Positions 19,820 to 29,171 of a stretch of DNA of 64,000 bases are shown one piece after another (position 1 is the first letter of the stretch; each line of letters opens with the position of its first letter). The DNA comes from Hydrogenobacter sp. T-2 (GTDB taxonomy: Bacteria; Aquificota; Aquificia; Aquificales; Aquificaceae), in assembly GCF_033971325.1 (NCBI RefSeq), contig NZ_CP117180.1, forward strand, positions 1,060,041-1,124,040. Direction: 5' to 3'. Under the pieces are notes generated by a model. It worked only from the letters and a program-made list of their open reading frames with translations, searched no databases and was not told the DNA's origin. Both the position numbers and the translations under genes were made by a program.

Positions 19820-20589
19820 TACTGTCCACCTATAAGGGCTACAAACTTAATTATATACTCTCTTACGTGGGAAGAATAAGCAAGAAATATCACAGGAAAA
19901 GACAAAGTTAGAACCACAAAACCTATAAAAACTTGAATGGGCAACCCCACTATAAAGACGTTTATCTGTGGTATGAACCTGTTTATGAGAGCAAGCACAA
20001 GATTAAAAAAGAGCATAACCACTATAACTGGAAGGGCAATTTTGAAGGCGAGAAGGAAGCTCTCGTAAAAAAAGCTCAGGAAGACCTCAGGGTTTATCCC
20101 ATATAAGTCAAAGCCTCCCGGTGGAACACTCTGAAAACTCCTGCTTATAGATAGCAAAACAATCTCCGCACCACCTAAGGCAAGGAAAAACATAGTTGCC
20201 AAAAGGGACAAGAAAAAGGCAAAGACCGTGCTTTGAGGCTGTTGTGGGTTAAATATGGTAGCAAGACCAAGACCCATATTAAGGCTTATAAGCTCTCCAG
20301 CCATCTGCATGGCATCAAAAATAAGCCTAAGCATCAACCCTGCGGTAAAGCCAAAGAGGACTTCCTTTAGACATGCAAGAAAAAAGTGTGCGGTGGTAGG
20401 GAACTCAACAGGCTTTATATCTGAATAAAGAAATAGGGCAAAGCCTATGGCGGTTGCCAAGAAAACCTTAAAGGTGTTTGGCATAAATTCCTTGCCAAAC
20501 AGGGGCACTAAAAGGAGAAAGCTAACAACCCTCAGATATACAAGAAATAGGGTAAGAAGCGCGTTTATATCAAGAGTCATCTCAGCCAA
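19819..20589 (-). CDS. fliR: Flagellar export apparatus protein FliR
   Basis: The 256-aa FliR has about six hydrophobic helices and the family features PLFGKEFMPNTFKVFLA, LKEVLFGFTAGLMLRLIFDA and GELISLNMGLGLATIFNPQ. It is part of the membrane export gate with FliP and FliQ. The start overlaps fliQ by 13 bp within the flagellar operon. Confidence 0.93.
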   Translation of the reverse strand: MAEMTLDINALLTLFLVYLRVVSFLLLVPLFGKEFMPNTFKVFLATAIGFALFLYSDIKPVEFPTTAHFFLACLKEVLFGFTAGLMLRLIFDAMQMAGELISLNMGLGLATIFNPQQPQSTVFAFFLSLLATMFFLALGGAEIVLLSISRSFQSVPPGGFDLYGINPEVFLSFFYESFLLAFKIALPVIVVMLFFNLVLALINRFIPQINVFIVGLPIQVFIGFVVLTLSFPVIFLAYSSHVREYIIKFVALIGGQ

Positions 20590-20846
20590 GTAGGCATATT
20601 TATGATTAGCTCTTTTGTGTAGTCAAGAAGTTTGTTAAGCATCCACGCACCGAGCACAAGCACCGTTATGTATGCAACTATTATCTTCGGTATGTAGCTT
20701 AGGGTCATTTCTTGTATCTGCGTAGCGGACTGTAGAATGCTTATTATCAGACCCACCAAAAAGGTGGCAAGAAGCACTGGTGCGGACAGCATAAGAGCCA
20801 TCTCAAGAGCCTTTTGTCCGAAGGATATAACCATATCTGGGCTCAT
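20577..20846 (-). CDS. fliQ: Flagellar export apparatus protein FliQ
   Basis: An 89-aa protein with two membrane helices. It has the FliQ pattern APVLLATFLVGLIISILQ, then ATQIQEMTLSYIPKI. Export-gate subunit. ATGA overlap with fliP upstream and a 13-bp overlap with fliR downstream. Confidence 0.93.
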   Translation of the reverse strand: MSPDMVISFGQKALEMALMLSAPVLLATFLVGLIISILQSATQIQEMTLSYIPKIIVAYITVLVLGAWMLNKLLDYTKELIINMPTWLR

Positions 20847-21574
20847 TGGTAGCTCCTTACAAGGGATAATACCACAAGCTCCCAGCCGTTTGCAAGCACA
20901 AAGAGCATTATCTTAAAGGGTAGAGATATTATTTGAGGCGGTATCATAAGAATACCCATGGATATGAGGATAGAGGCAACCACAAGGTCTATTATCAAAA
21001 AGGGAAGATAAAGCAAAAAGACTATCTGAAAGGCTGTGGTTATTTCGCTTACCATGAAAGCAGGTATAAGAACGCTCAGAGGAATATCTTGAGGGCTTTT
21101 TATGTTCTCTTTCTCTTCCTTTGAGAGACCTGATATATCAAGAAAGACCTTTAGGCTTTCTTTTTTGGTGTTTTTTGCCATGAATTCCTTCATGATGGAG
21201 GAGGTTCTGTCAAAAAAAACATCGTCCGTAATCTCGTTTTTGAGAAGAGGTTGAAGAGCTTCAGAGTTTATTCTATCAAAGACGGGCTTCATAATAAAGA
21301 AGGTAAGGAAGAGTGCAAGGGAAACTATAACCTGATTGGGTGGAACAGTGGGAACCCCCAAAGCCTGTCTAAGAAGAGAAAGAACTATAACTATCCTTAT
21401 AAAGGAGGTGGTCATTATGAAGATAGAGGGTGCAAGGGAAAGGATGGTAAGCAGTATCAAGAGCCTTATGGATGTGTCTAATTGACCTGTTCCCACCCTT
21501 ATGTCTATGTTGGGGATTATCTGTTGAGATAGGGCGGGTAAAGAAAGTAGAAGGCTAAGCAGGATTATCTTCAT
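20843..21574 (-). CDS. fliP: Flagellar export apparatus protein FliP
   Basis: FliP forms the core of the export gate. An N-terminal signal peptide (IILLSLLLSLPALS) is typical of the family. FliP motifs follow: SFIRIVIVLSLLRQALG, PPNQVIVSLALFLTFFIM, and the C-terminal DLVVASILISMGMM-like region. The ATG at 21574 is chosen because it places the signal peptide at the very N-terminus; a GTG 24 bp upstream is possible. It overlaps fliO by 20 bp. Confidence 0.93.
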   Translation of the reverse strand: MKIILLSLLLSLPALSQQIIPNIDIRVGTGQLDTSIRLLILLTILSLAPSIFIMTTSFIRIVIVLSLLRQALGVPTVPPNQVIVSLALFLTFFIMKPVFDRINSEALQPLLKNEITDDVFFDRTSSIMKEFMAKNTKKESLKVFLDISGLSKEEKENIKSPQDIPLSVLIPAFMVSEITTAFQIVFLLYLPFLIIDLVVASILISMGILMIPPQIISLPFKIMLFVLANGWELVVLSLVRSYQ

Positions 21575-21830
21575 CCTTGTAGACCACCTCCACCGCACCT
21601 TCTGTTATAGCAAGGACAAAGAGCTTTCCCTTTATCTCAAGCTCCACAAGGAGCATGTTTCTACCTAAGGGTATGACCCTTCTAAGTTTAATCTCTGACC
21701 CTTTTTCCTCCCTTGTCCAGCGGAGCCTTTGAAGGAGAGGGAGAAGGTATGGAAGAGTGATAAGTATAAGGACTATCACTATGCCTAATGCGACAAAGGT
21801 GCGCAGAAAGCTAAAGAATAAATCAGTCAT
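21555..21830 (-). CDS. fliO: Flagellar biosynthesis protein FliO
   Basis: A 91-aa protein with a single N-terminal membrane helix (residues 6-32) and a small beta-rich cytoplasmic domain (RRVIPLGRNMLLVELEIKGK, LFVLAITEG). These features and the position between fliL and fliP identify FliO, which helps FliP assembly. ATGA overlap with fliL. Confidence 0.82.
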   Translation of the reverse strand: MTDLFFSFLRTFVALGIVIVLILITLPYLLPLLQRLRWTREEKGSEIKLRRVIPLGRNMLLVELEIKGKLFVLAITEGAVEVVYKDEDNPA

Positions 21831-22303
21831 GTGGTCTGCACCACAAATTCTGTAAAGTATATGTTCCTAACTCCACCCTCAAAGAGTATGGTGTTTATCC
21901 TTCTTATAAGCTCAAGCCTTAGGCTTTCTCTACCCTCAGGAGTTCTCACAAAGGAGGAGGTTTTACTGCTTATTACATCAATTATGGCATCCTTTATTAT
22001 GGGTAGCCTCTTATCTACCTCCTGCCTTACCTTCTCATTGGAAAGCTCAAGGGTTATGGCAACTCTTGCGTAGGCGTCTGTATCCCTGTCTGCAAGGTTT
22101 ACGGTAAAAACTCCCAAGTCCATCATAACACCTACTTGAGAAGGGAGAGGTGCGTTATCTCCCTTTTTCTCCTTTTTCGCAAAAAGGAAAAAGTAGGCTC
22201 CACCACCTCCTGCAAGTATAACCAACAGGAGCGGTAAAATAAAAAGTATCTTCTTAGACCCGCCTTTTTTTTCCTCTTTTGCTTCTTTTACCTCCTCAGC
22301 CAT
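21827..22303 (-). CDS. fliL: Flagellar basal-body-associated protein FliL
   Basis: A 158-aa protein. A charged, Lys/Glu-rich cytoplasmic N-terminus and one membrane helix (residues 19-40) precede the periplasmic FliL domain (DLGVFTVNLADRDTDAYARV, KDAIIDVISSKTSS, then RRINTILFEGGVRNIYFTEF). FliL sits near the stator and affects motor torque. It lies 15 bp after flgG. Confidence 0.9.
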   Translation of the reverse strand: MAEEVKEAKEEKKGGSKKILFILPLLLVILAGGGGAYFFLFAKKEKKGDNAPLPSQVGVMMDLGVFTVNLADRDTDAYARVAITLELSNEKVRQEVDKRLPIIKDAIIDVISSKTSSFVRTPEGRESLRLELIRRINTILFEGGVRNIYFTEFVVQTT

Positions 22304-22318
22304 GGATTAAATTATAGC

Positions 22319-23107
22319 TTACCTTCTTAAATTAGCGGTCTGTCCAAGCATCTCATCCGCAGCGGTAATACCCTTTGTGTTGAACTCAAAAGCCCTTTGA
22401 GCTATTATGAGGTTTACCATCTCCTCCACTATGTTCACATTGGAGGCTTCAAGGTATCCCTGAAGAAGTGTGCCTATGCCTTGGTTGCCCGGGTTGTCCA
22501 CCACTGGCTCGCCTGATGCATCAGTTTGTATAAATAGATTGTTTCCTATCCTTCTAAGACCTGCAGGGTTTACAAACTTGGCAAGCTCAAACCTACCTAC
22601 CTCTTCCACCGCGGTAGCACCCTGCCTCAGAACCGTTACAGTGCCATCAGGACCAACACCCAGGCTTATAGCGTCTGGTGGTATGGTTATTTCTGGGTCA
22701 ATTGGATAGCCATCTGGATTAACTATCCTTCCGTCCGCATCAAGCCTGAACTGGCCGTTCCTTGTGTAGGCTATTGTGCCGTCTGGCAGAACCACCTTAA
22801 AAAAGCCCTCTCCCTGAATGGCTATGTCTAACTGATTACCTGTTTGGAAGATGTTTCCCTGAGTGAATATGCCGTAAGTGTCCGATATGTATGTTCCAAG
22901 ACCTATCTGAAAGCCAGATGGATTTCTGGTGGCAGGAGATGTGGGTGCTCCCGGGTCCCTTATGGTTTGGTAGACCAAGTCCTGAAAGGTTGCTCTCATT
23001 TTCTTAAAGCCCACCGTGTTCACATTTGCCATATTATGAGAAATAACGTCCAAGTTTGTCTGCTGAGCTGTCATACCAGAGGCTGATGTCCAAAGTGCCC
23101 TAAACAT
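22319..23107 (-). CDS. flgG: Flagellar distal rod protein FlgG
   Basis: The 262-aa rod protein has the N-terminal Flg_bb_rod motif (RALWTSASGMTAQQTNLDVI, SHNMANVNTVGFKK). It has the central DxGxG-like QLDIAIQGEGFFKV and the C-terminal SNVNIVEEMVNLIIAQRAFE motif. Length and the QDLVYQTIRDPGAP region favour FlgG over FlgF. An AAGGAGG site precedes the ATG. It leads the flgG-fliL-fliO-fliP-fliQ-fliR-flhB run. Confidence 0.93.
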   Translation of the reverse strand: MFRALWTSASGMTAQQTNLDVISHNMANVNTVGFKKMRATFQDLVYQTIRDPGAPTSPATRNPSGFQIGLGTYISDTYGIFTQGNIFQTGNQLDIAIQGEGFFKVVLPDGTIAYTRNGQFRLDADGRIVNPDGYPIDPEITIPPDAISLGVGPDGTVTVLRQGATAVEEVGRFELAKFVNPAGLRRIGNNLFIQTDASGEPVVDNPGNQGIGTLLQGYLEASNVNIVEEMVNLIIAQRAFEFNTKGITAADEMLGQTANLRR

Positions 23108-23125
23108 ATAACCCCTCCTTAAGTT

Positions 23126-24256
23126 TTATTTTAAAACACCTTCTTCCTCAAGGGTTGGGTCTGGTCTTTTGCCTGTGAGTATTTCAATAAGCTCCTTTAC
23201 GCTTATTATTCCCTGCTTTTTAAGTAGGTGTCCGTTTGCACCACTTATGAATATGCCCTCCTCGTAGTTTCCAAGCCACGCAGAGCCAAGCCTGTCCGCT
23301 ATGCAAAAGCCTACCTTCTTAGCTTCTTCTCCCTTGTTGCAGGGTGTTATACAATGAGAAACACAGCCGTTCCATCCATTGTATCCAGCAAGAAGTCTTT
23401 CTATAAAGGGTGTCCTTATTACCCTAAGAGGATAGCCCACAGGGGACTTAAAGAGCATTATGTCCTCTTCTTCTGCGTTAAGGACTATTTCCTTGTATAT
23501 GGGTGGTGCATCACACTCATGAGTGGCTATAAAGCGTGTTGCCATTTGCACACCGCTTGCACCCTTCTGCATGTAGTAGACTATGTCCTTGTAGCTCCAA
23601 ACACCACCCGCCACTATAACTGGAATACTTCCCCATCTTTGAGCTTCTTCAAGGACAGAAGGGAAAAGGTTCTCAAGTTGATATTCTGGCATAAAGCACT
23701 CTTCGTATTTAAAGCCTTGATGCCCTCCAGATTTTGGACCCTCAAGAACAACCGCATCAGGAAGCCTTTTGTATTTTTTCTCCCAAGTCCTGCATATAAG
23801 GTTAAGGGCTCTGGCAGAGGAAACTATGGGAATTAACGCCACATCCGCATCACCCACATACTCAGGAAGCCTAAGGGGAAGACCCGCACCAGATATTATT
23901 GCATCCGCACCAGCTTCAACCGCATCTTGCGCAACCCTTCCGTAGTCGGTTATGGCACAGAGTATGTTTACTCCTATGGCACCCTTACCTTCCGAAATCC
24001 TCTTTGCTTCCTGTATTAGCCTCGTGAGGGCTTCCTTGCTATGGGTGTATATTGACCCTATAGGTCTTCCAAACCTATCTCTTTTGACAAGCTCTGGGTA
24101 TCTGTAGCCAGTGCCTACCGCAGATACCACACCGACCGCACCCTCTCTCGCTACAGCACCTGCCAGCCTTTCCCAGGATATACCCACACCCATTCCACCT
24201 TGAATTATAGGAACTGGAACGGTTTTCTTTCTAAGCTTTAAAGGTTTCAAAGACAT
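23126..24256 (-). CDS. NAD(P)H-dependent flavin oxidoreductase (nitronate monooxygenase family)
   Basis: A 376-aa TIM-barrel FMN protein. IIQGGMGVGISWERLAGAVA, GVNILCAITDYGRVA, GADAIISGAGLPL, SGGHQG and PVIVAGGVW with GVQMATRF are the conserved FMN and substrate regions. A C-terminal Cys-containing segment (CVSHCITPCNKG) is found in a subset of the family. The physiological substrate is unknown. ATG at 24256 is chosen for its GGAGGTTATT site. Confidence 0.85.
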   Translation of the reverse strand: MSLKPLKLRKKTVPVPIIQGGMGVGISWERLAGAVAREGAVGVVSAVGTGYRYPELVKRDRFGRPIGSIYTHSKEALTRLIQEAKRISEGKGAIGVNILCAITDYGRVAQDAVEAGADAIISGAGLPLRLPEYVGDADVALIPIVSSARALNLICRTWEKKYKRLPDAVVLEGPKSGGHQGFKYEECFMPEYQLENLFPSVLEEAQRWGSIPVIVAGGVWSYKDIVYYMQKGASGVQMATRFIATHECDAPPIYKEIVLNAEEEDIMLFKSPVGYPLRVIRTPFIERLLAGYNGWNGCVSHCITPCNKGEEAKKVGFCIADRLGSAWLGNYEEGIFISGANGHLLKKQGIISVKELIEILTGKRPDPTLEEEGVLK

Positions 24257-24304
24257 AATAACCTCCTGCTTATAAATATATGCCAAGCCTTTGTAGAGGA
24301 CAAG

Positions 24305-25279
24305 TTAGGTTATTTCTTCTTCGTGGTCTTCCTCTTCCCTTGATTTTACTATTCTACAGATGGTTTCGTAATTTAGAAGACCACAAACCTCTCCCAAGTC
24401 TGGCTCGTTATTGGGTGTTAAATTACGCAAAGTTTGCACTTGTCTATCCGTTGGTCCTTTACCATAGAGGTTTATGAGATTGGAAACTTCTCTTTCAGTC
24501 AGAAGCCCATTATCAAGAGCGTATTCTACAACCTCATTGCTACTGGAAAAACCTGCGGATGTTAAAAGGTCAACGAGAGGTTTGTTTTGGATATAATCTT
24601 TAACCCTTTCGTAGAGCATGCCCGTTATGATAGCATCCCTTAGGTTGTATTCTGCCACCTTCTTGTATTCTTTATTTAGAAAGGCATCTCTCACCTTTGA
24701 ACCGTCCATATCGCCCTTATCTATAGGAAGATTAAGCCTTTTTGCTATAAAGTTGAGAGAGTAGTTGTTCCTACCTACATTAAACAGTTCTCTTAGGTCT
24801 ATGTGGTTTTTGTTTTTGGAAAGAAGGTGTTTATAGAGGGCGACGGGTTTAATGCCCTGTAATATTGTTCTTATTTTGATAAACTCCATATCAAAGTCCT
24901 TTCCGTAAAAGCTAATAAGCTTATCAACATCTTTTAGCTGTTCCCAGAGGAACTCAAGAAGCCTTTTCTCTGCAGAAAGAAGCCCATCTTTTAAAGATAT
25001 AGAGGTATACAGTGTTTCTATGTTTCTACTATCTACTGTGATATTGGACTTTTCTTTTTTATCTTCTTCAGCCATATAAAAGACATATCCTACATTCTCC
25101 TCCAAGAAGAAGAGGGAAAAGGAAATTAAGATGGAAACATAAGGGTTTGTTGCAAGGTCTCTGTGGAAGCCCTCTTCAGAATTGTAGTCCTTTCTACCTC
25201 TAAGATATAAAAGCTCTTCTCCTGTAAGCTCCTCCGTGGGACAAAAGGTCTCAATATCAAAGCTAACAACTTTTTCCAC
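24305..25279 (-). CDS. Stand-alone PolB-type 3'-5' exonuclease-like protein
   Basis: A 324-aa DEDD-superfamily protein without a polymerase domain. Exo I is FDIET (Asp8, Glu10), Exo II is FYGKDFDMEF (Asp130), and Exo III is YNLRDA (Tyr211, Asp215, the DEDDy type). This matches the predicted PolB-related exonuclease family (DNA_pol_B_exo2). Residues 240-324 form an extra helical, acidic tail that I do not recognise. The start is GTG at 25279 after GGGGGAG. Repair or RNA-processing roles are both possible. Confidence 0.75.
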   Translation of the reverse strand: MEKVVSFDIETFCPTEELTGEELLYLRGRKDYNSEEGFHRDLATNPYVSILISFSLFFLEENVGYVFYMAEEDKKEKSNITVDSRNIETLYTSISLKDGLLSAEKRLLEFLWEQLKDVDKLISFYGKDFDMEFIKIRTILQGIKPVALYKHLLSKNKNHIDLRELFNVGRNNYSLNFIAKRLNLPIDKGDMDGSKVRDAFLNKEYKKVAEYNLRDAIITGMLYERVKDYIQNKPLVDLLTSAGFSSSNEVVEYALDNGLLTEREVSNLINLYGKGPTDRQVQTLRNLTPNNEPDLGEVCGLLNYETICRIVKSREEEDHEEEIT

Positions 25280-25360
25280 GTTAACTCCCCCACTTATATT
25301 TTAAACCAAAACACAACAATAAACAAAAATTTTACTTATAGGGTGCATAAAAAGGTTTTA

Positions 25361-25388
25361 TTGACTGAAATTATATAAAGACTATACT
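25361..25388 (+). promoter_or_regulatory. Sigma-70-type promoter for the CsbD-like repeat protein
   Basis: TTGACT at 25361-25366 and TATACT at 25383-25388, separated by 16 bp, lie in a 131-bp AT-rich divergent gap. The start codon follows at 25411 after AGGAGG at 25398-25403, so this gene has a short conventional leader. Confidence 0.55.
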
Positions 25389-25410
25389 TAAAAGTAAGGA
25401 GGTGGGAAAG

Positions 25411-26820
25411 ATGATAGAGCTAATGCTTAACAAAGAAAGCCTCGCGGTCAGAGAAAAACTTGCCTTCTTTAGAAGCCTTTTACGCTCTGAGATGGAGGTT
25501 CTCAACGAATACTGCGGTGTGGACAATATGCCCAAAAGGTATGCGGTAGAGCTTTGCCACCTGCACAACATAAAAAAGGTTAACATAGCTAGGCTCTTAA
25601 GTATAATTGAGTTCTACGACCCAGATTTTATAAAGACCCTTGCCCTCACAGACCCAAGGGTAAGGAAATTTGTGGGTTATTACTTTGATTTTCTCCGGAC
25701 AAACCCATACGGATATGAAGCTATTGAACCTCAAAACCTCTTTGGAAACTGGGACTTTATAAAATACAAGCTAAAGGTTCTCTTCCCAGAGCTTACCCTT
25801 GATGAGATAGAAAGGTTTAAGTTCAAGAGAAGGGAATTCGTAGAATACGCAAGGAAAAAGACTGGTGAAAGTGAGGAGGTAATAGAATCAAAGCTAAGCA
25901 AGGCAACATGGTATGAAACAGTCCCATACCTTGAACTTGAGGAAGAGATGTCAAAGCAGTGGCATCCTGAACCCATAATGACCGACGAGGACTGGAAGTT
26001 TATAAAAAGACATATAAAGGGAAGAAAGAACGTGGTGATTTTCCAAGATGGGAAGGAAAAGCTCGTTTACGTGGAGGTGGACATACCCGATGAGGAGCTT
26101 GATAAATACAAGAAAGATAGAGATGGGTTAAAAAGACTTCTAATGCAAAAGTATAACCTCCCTGAGGATGGTGCGGAGCAGATACTAAGAAAGGCTGGCT
26201 GGGAATCTGAAACCTACCACATAATACCTCCCGTCCACACGGATGTGGTCTTAGACTATGGAGAAACTGAAAAGGAGTTGGAGGAAGAAGGGAAAGAGGA
26301 AGCAAATGTTAGCTACCATGAGCTTGCCAACTTTATAAGATATCTGGGCGGTCTTGAATTAGAGGAGCTAAACTACTTTGAGCTGATATACGACAAGGTA
26401 GAGCCAGAAGTCCAGAGCATTCTTGACCAGGTCATAAGAACTCAAAGGAGAATACTGGGTAAGCTCTTTGGAATATTCTACACCGTTGACCCGCTTATGG
26501 CGGAAGCCATCCTAACCATAAAGCCAGAAAGGTTTGAGTTTCTAAAATCCCTCACGGTAAAGGAAACGGTTAGAAACAAGGAGTTTAACCTATACTCTAA
26601 CCTTGCTGCGTGGAACATAGTAAAGGATAGGATAGTTTCCCGTTTTCCTGAAGTTAGCTATGAGGAGATAGAGGAGTATAAGGGTAGAAGGCAGGACTTT
26701 GTGAAACTGCTTATGGAGAGGACAAAGAAATCACAGGAAGCTGTAGAAAGAGGGCTTGAGGAGTGCGGATGGCTCAAAAGTGAAGAAATACCTCCTTTCC
26801 TAAGACAGATAGGACCATAA
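25411..26820 (+). CDS. Unknown protein built of three CsbD-like repeats in a duplicated architecture
   Basis: The 469-aa soluble, Glu/Lys-rich protein fits no family I can name as a whole. Numbered from the alternative GTG at 25402, segments 117-170, 198-267 and 404-457 share one pattern: W-x2-IK, a hydrophobic stretch, EEIExYKxxR, then FVxxLxxxTxxS-x-ExVExxLxxxGW. The order of conserved positions resembles the CsbD stress-protein family. The regions before repeats 1 and 3 (about 60-115 and 350-403) also align, for example FYDPDFIKTL with YTVDPLMAEAIL, so the protein looks internally duplicated. ATG at 25411 has AGGAGG 7 nt upstream. Confidence 0.6.
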   Translation: MIELMLNKESLAVREKLAFFRSLLRSEMEVLNEYCGVDNMPKRYAVELCHLHNIKKVNIARLLSIIEFYDPDFIKTLALTDPRVRKFVGYYFDFLRTNPYGYEAIEPQNLFGNWDFIKYKLKVLFPELTLDEIERFKFKRREFVEYARKKTGESEEVIESKLSKATWYETVPYLELEEEMSKQWHPEPIMTDEDWKFIKRHIKGRKNVVIFQDGKEKLVYVEVDIPDEELDKYKKDRDGLKRLLMQKYNLPEDGAEQILRKAGWESETYHIIPPVHTDVVLDYGETEKELEEEGKEEANVSYHELANFIRYLGGLELEELNYFELIYDKVEPEVQSILDQVIRTQRRILGKLFGIFYTVDPLMAEAILTIKPERFEFLKSLTVKETVRNKEFNLYSNLAAWNIVKDRIVSRFPEVSYEEIEEYKGRRQDFVKLLMERTKKSQEAVERGLEECGWLKSEEIPPFLRQIGP

Positions 26821-26839
26821 GCTGGTAAAATCTTAACTT

Positions 26840-28057
26840 ATGCTGAAGGACTTGCTCATAAAGAACAGCACAAAGATACTTATGGTGGTCCTTGATGGTC
26901 TTGGTGGGCTACCTGTGAAGGATACAAAGACGGAGCTTGAGCTTGCCAACACTCCAAACCTTGACAGCTTAGCCAAAAGGTCTGCCCTTGGCATGCATAT
27001 TCCTGTGGACTATGGCATAACACCCGGTAGTGGTCCTGGTCATCTGGGTATTTTTGGCTACAATCCCTTGGAGTATCAAATAGGTAGGGGTATATTGGAG
27101 GCTCTTGGACTTGGGCTTGAGGTAAGGGATACAGACATAGCCATAAGAGGAAACTACGCCACGGTGGAGAGGGTAAATGGTAGGTTAATAGTAAAGGATA
27201 GGAGGGCAGGAAGGATTCCTACGGAGGAGAACAGAAGGATAACTAAGAAGCTCTCAGAGGCGATAAGGGAAGTGGATGGTGTAAGGGTGTTTTTTGCTCC
27301 GGGTATGGAGCACAGAGTTGCCTTGCTCTTGAGGTTTCCAGAGGCTCTTCCAGAGGGTAGCGACCGTATAAGGGACACAGACCCACAAAAGGAAGGACTT
27401 GAGCCCATAGAGCCGAAAGGCTTAAATGAAGCGTCAGAAAAGGTGGCTCATGTCTTGAGAAAACTTTTGGAAAAAATAGAAGAAGTGCTCGCAGATGAGC
27501 CAAAGGCTAACTATATGCTTTTGAGGGGTTTTTCTCAAAAGCCAAAGATGGAAAGTTTTGAAGAGAGGTTTGGTCTAAAAGCCTGTGCTATTGCGGTCTA
27601 TCCCATGTATAGGGGTCTTGCAAGCCTTGTGGGTATGGAACTCATAGACTTTGAGGGTCAGTCCATACAAGACCAGATAATGGCTCTCAAAGATGTCTGG
27701 CAGGACTATGACTTTTTCTTCCTGCATATAAAGAAAACGGACTCTTACGGTGAGGATGGCAACTATGAAGGCAAGATAAGGGTGATAGAGGAGTTTGACA
27801 AACATCTGCCAGAGCTTTTGGAGTTAAAACCAGATGTGTTTGTTATAACAGGAGACCACTCCACTCCCTCCATGCTAAGAGGACACTCTTGGCATCCTGT
27901 GCCAGTGCTTTTGCATTCTCCCTACGTGCTGGGTGGAACTTCAGAAAGGTTTACAGAAAGGGAGTGTTTGAAGGGTGAGCTTGGCATTTTTCCCGCAGAA
28001 AAGCTCATAAATCTCATGTTGGCACACTCTCTAAGGCTTGCCAAGTTTGGTGCTTGA
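26840..28057 (+). CDS. apgM: 2,3-bisphosphoglycerate-independent phosphoglycerate mutase, archaeal type
   Basis: Interconverts 3- and 2-phosphoglycerate. The 405-aa alkaline-phosphatase-fold protein has [11 protein letters not shown] at the metal site, [36 protein letters not shown] (nucleophile region) and [19 protein letters not shown]. The length and motif set are those of the ApgM family, not GpmI. TAAAAT ends 8 nt before the ATG. Confidence 0.92.
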   Translation: MLKDLLIKNSTKILMVVLDGLGGLPVKDTKTELELANTPNLDSLAKRSALGMHIPVDYGITPGSGPGHLGIFGYNPLEYQIGRGILEALGLGLEVRDTDIAIRGNYATVERVNGRLIVKDRRAGRIPTEENRRITKKLSEAIREVDGVRVFFAPGMEHRVALLLRFPEALPEGSDRIRDTDPQKEGLEPIEPKGLNEASEKVAHVLRKLLEKIEEVLADEPKANYMLLRGFSQKPKMESFEERFGLKACAIAVYPMYRGLASLVGMELIDFEGQSIQDQIMALKDVWQDYDFFFLHIKKTDSYGEDGNYEGKIRVIEEFDKHLPELLELKPDVFVITGDHSTPSMLRGHSWHPVPVLLHSPYVLGGTSERFTERECLKGELGIFPAEKLINLMLAHSLRLAKFGA

Positions 28058-28072
28058 GATAAATTCTATGGC

Positions 28073-29149
28073 ATGAAGACGCAAACAGAGATTTACGATA
28101 AAGTCCTTGAAGGCGAAAGGATAAGCCCAGAGGAAGCCCTTAGGCTCTTTGAGGAAGATCTATCCACTCTTGGCTTTCTTGCCAACGAGATAAGGAAAAG
28201 ACATCATCCTGAGAACATAGCCACCTTTGTAATAGACAGAAATGTCAACTACACCAATGTGTGTGTTGCTGGGTGCAAGTTTTGTGCCTTTCAGAGAAAG
28301 GTAGGCTCGCCAGAGGGTTATGTGCTCTCAAAGGGGGAAATCCTCAAGAAGGTGCAAGAGCTGGTGGATTGGGGTGGAACTACTCTCCTTATGCAAGGTG
28401 GTCTAAACCCAGACCTGCCAATAGAATATTACGAAGACCTCATAAGCTCCATAAAGGAGAGGTTTCCACAAGTTCAAGTTCATTCCTTTTCCGCTCCTGA
28501 GATAGTCTATCTGGCAAAGATAGAAAGGCTAAGCGTAAGGGAAGTCTTAAAAAGGCTCAAGGATGCAGGTCTTGACTCTCTGCCCGGTGGTGGTGCGGAG
28601 ATTTTGTCTAAGGAAGTAAGAAGTTTTCTAAGCCCAGGCAAGTGCAGTGTAGAGGAGTGGGAGCTCGTGCACAGGACCGCCCATGAGCTTGGTATGACCT
28701 CTACCGCCACTATGATGTTTGGTCATGTGGAAAAGCCAGAGCATATAGTGGAGCACTTGGAGAGGATAAGAAGGATACAAGATGAAACAGGTGGCTTTAC
28801 CGCCTTTATACCTTGGACTTTTAAAAAGGGTAATACCCTATTGGACAAGGTGGAGGAAGCCTCTTCTACCTACTATCTCAAGGTGCTTGCCATATCAAGG
28901 ATATACCTTGACAACTTCAAGAATATACAAAGCTCTCACGTAACTCAGACCATGCAGGTGGGAACTGTGGGACTGTACTTTGGTGCCAACGACCTTGGCA
29001 GTGTGATGATAGAGGAGAATGTCATTTCTTCTACTTCCTACAAGGTAAGTATACCGAAGGTAGAGGACATGGTTCAAGCCATAAAGTCCGCAGGCTTTAT
29101 CCCTGCTCAGAGGGACACATACTATAGGATAGTGAGGATTTTCAATTAG
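28073..29149 (+). CDS. mqnC: Cyclic dehypoxanthinyl futalosine synthase MqnC
   Basis: A radical SAM enzyme of the futalosine pathway to menaquinone-type quinones. The cluster motif is CVAGCKFCAF (CxxxCxxC). Supporting motifs are LMQGGLNPDLPIEYYEDL, HSFSAPEI, LPGGGAEIL and TTATMMFGHVE-like STATMMFGH. The 358-aa length is normal. No other mqn gene lies nearby. It follows apgM by 15 bp. Confidence 0.92.
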   Translation: MKTQTEIYDKVLEGERISPEEALRLFEEDLSTLGFLANEIRKRHHPENIATFVIDRNVNYTNVCVAGCKFCAFQRKVGSPEGYVLSKGEILKKVQELVDWGGTTLLMQGGLNPDLPIEYYEDLISSIKERFPQVQVHSFSAPEIVYLAKIERLSVREVLKRLKDAGLDSLPGGGAEILSKEVRSFLSPGKCSVEEWELVHRTAHELGMTSTATMMFGHVEKPEHIVEHLERIRRIQDETGGFTAFIPWTFKKGNTLLDKVEEASSTYYLKVLAISRIYLDNFKNIQSSHVTQTMQVGTVGLYFGANDLGSVMIEENVISSTSYKVSIPKVEDMVQAIKSAGFIPAQRDTYYRIVRIFN

Positions 29150-29171
29150 AGTGCTAAAATTATAAGTTCCA

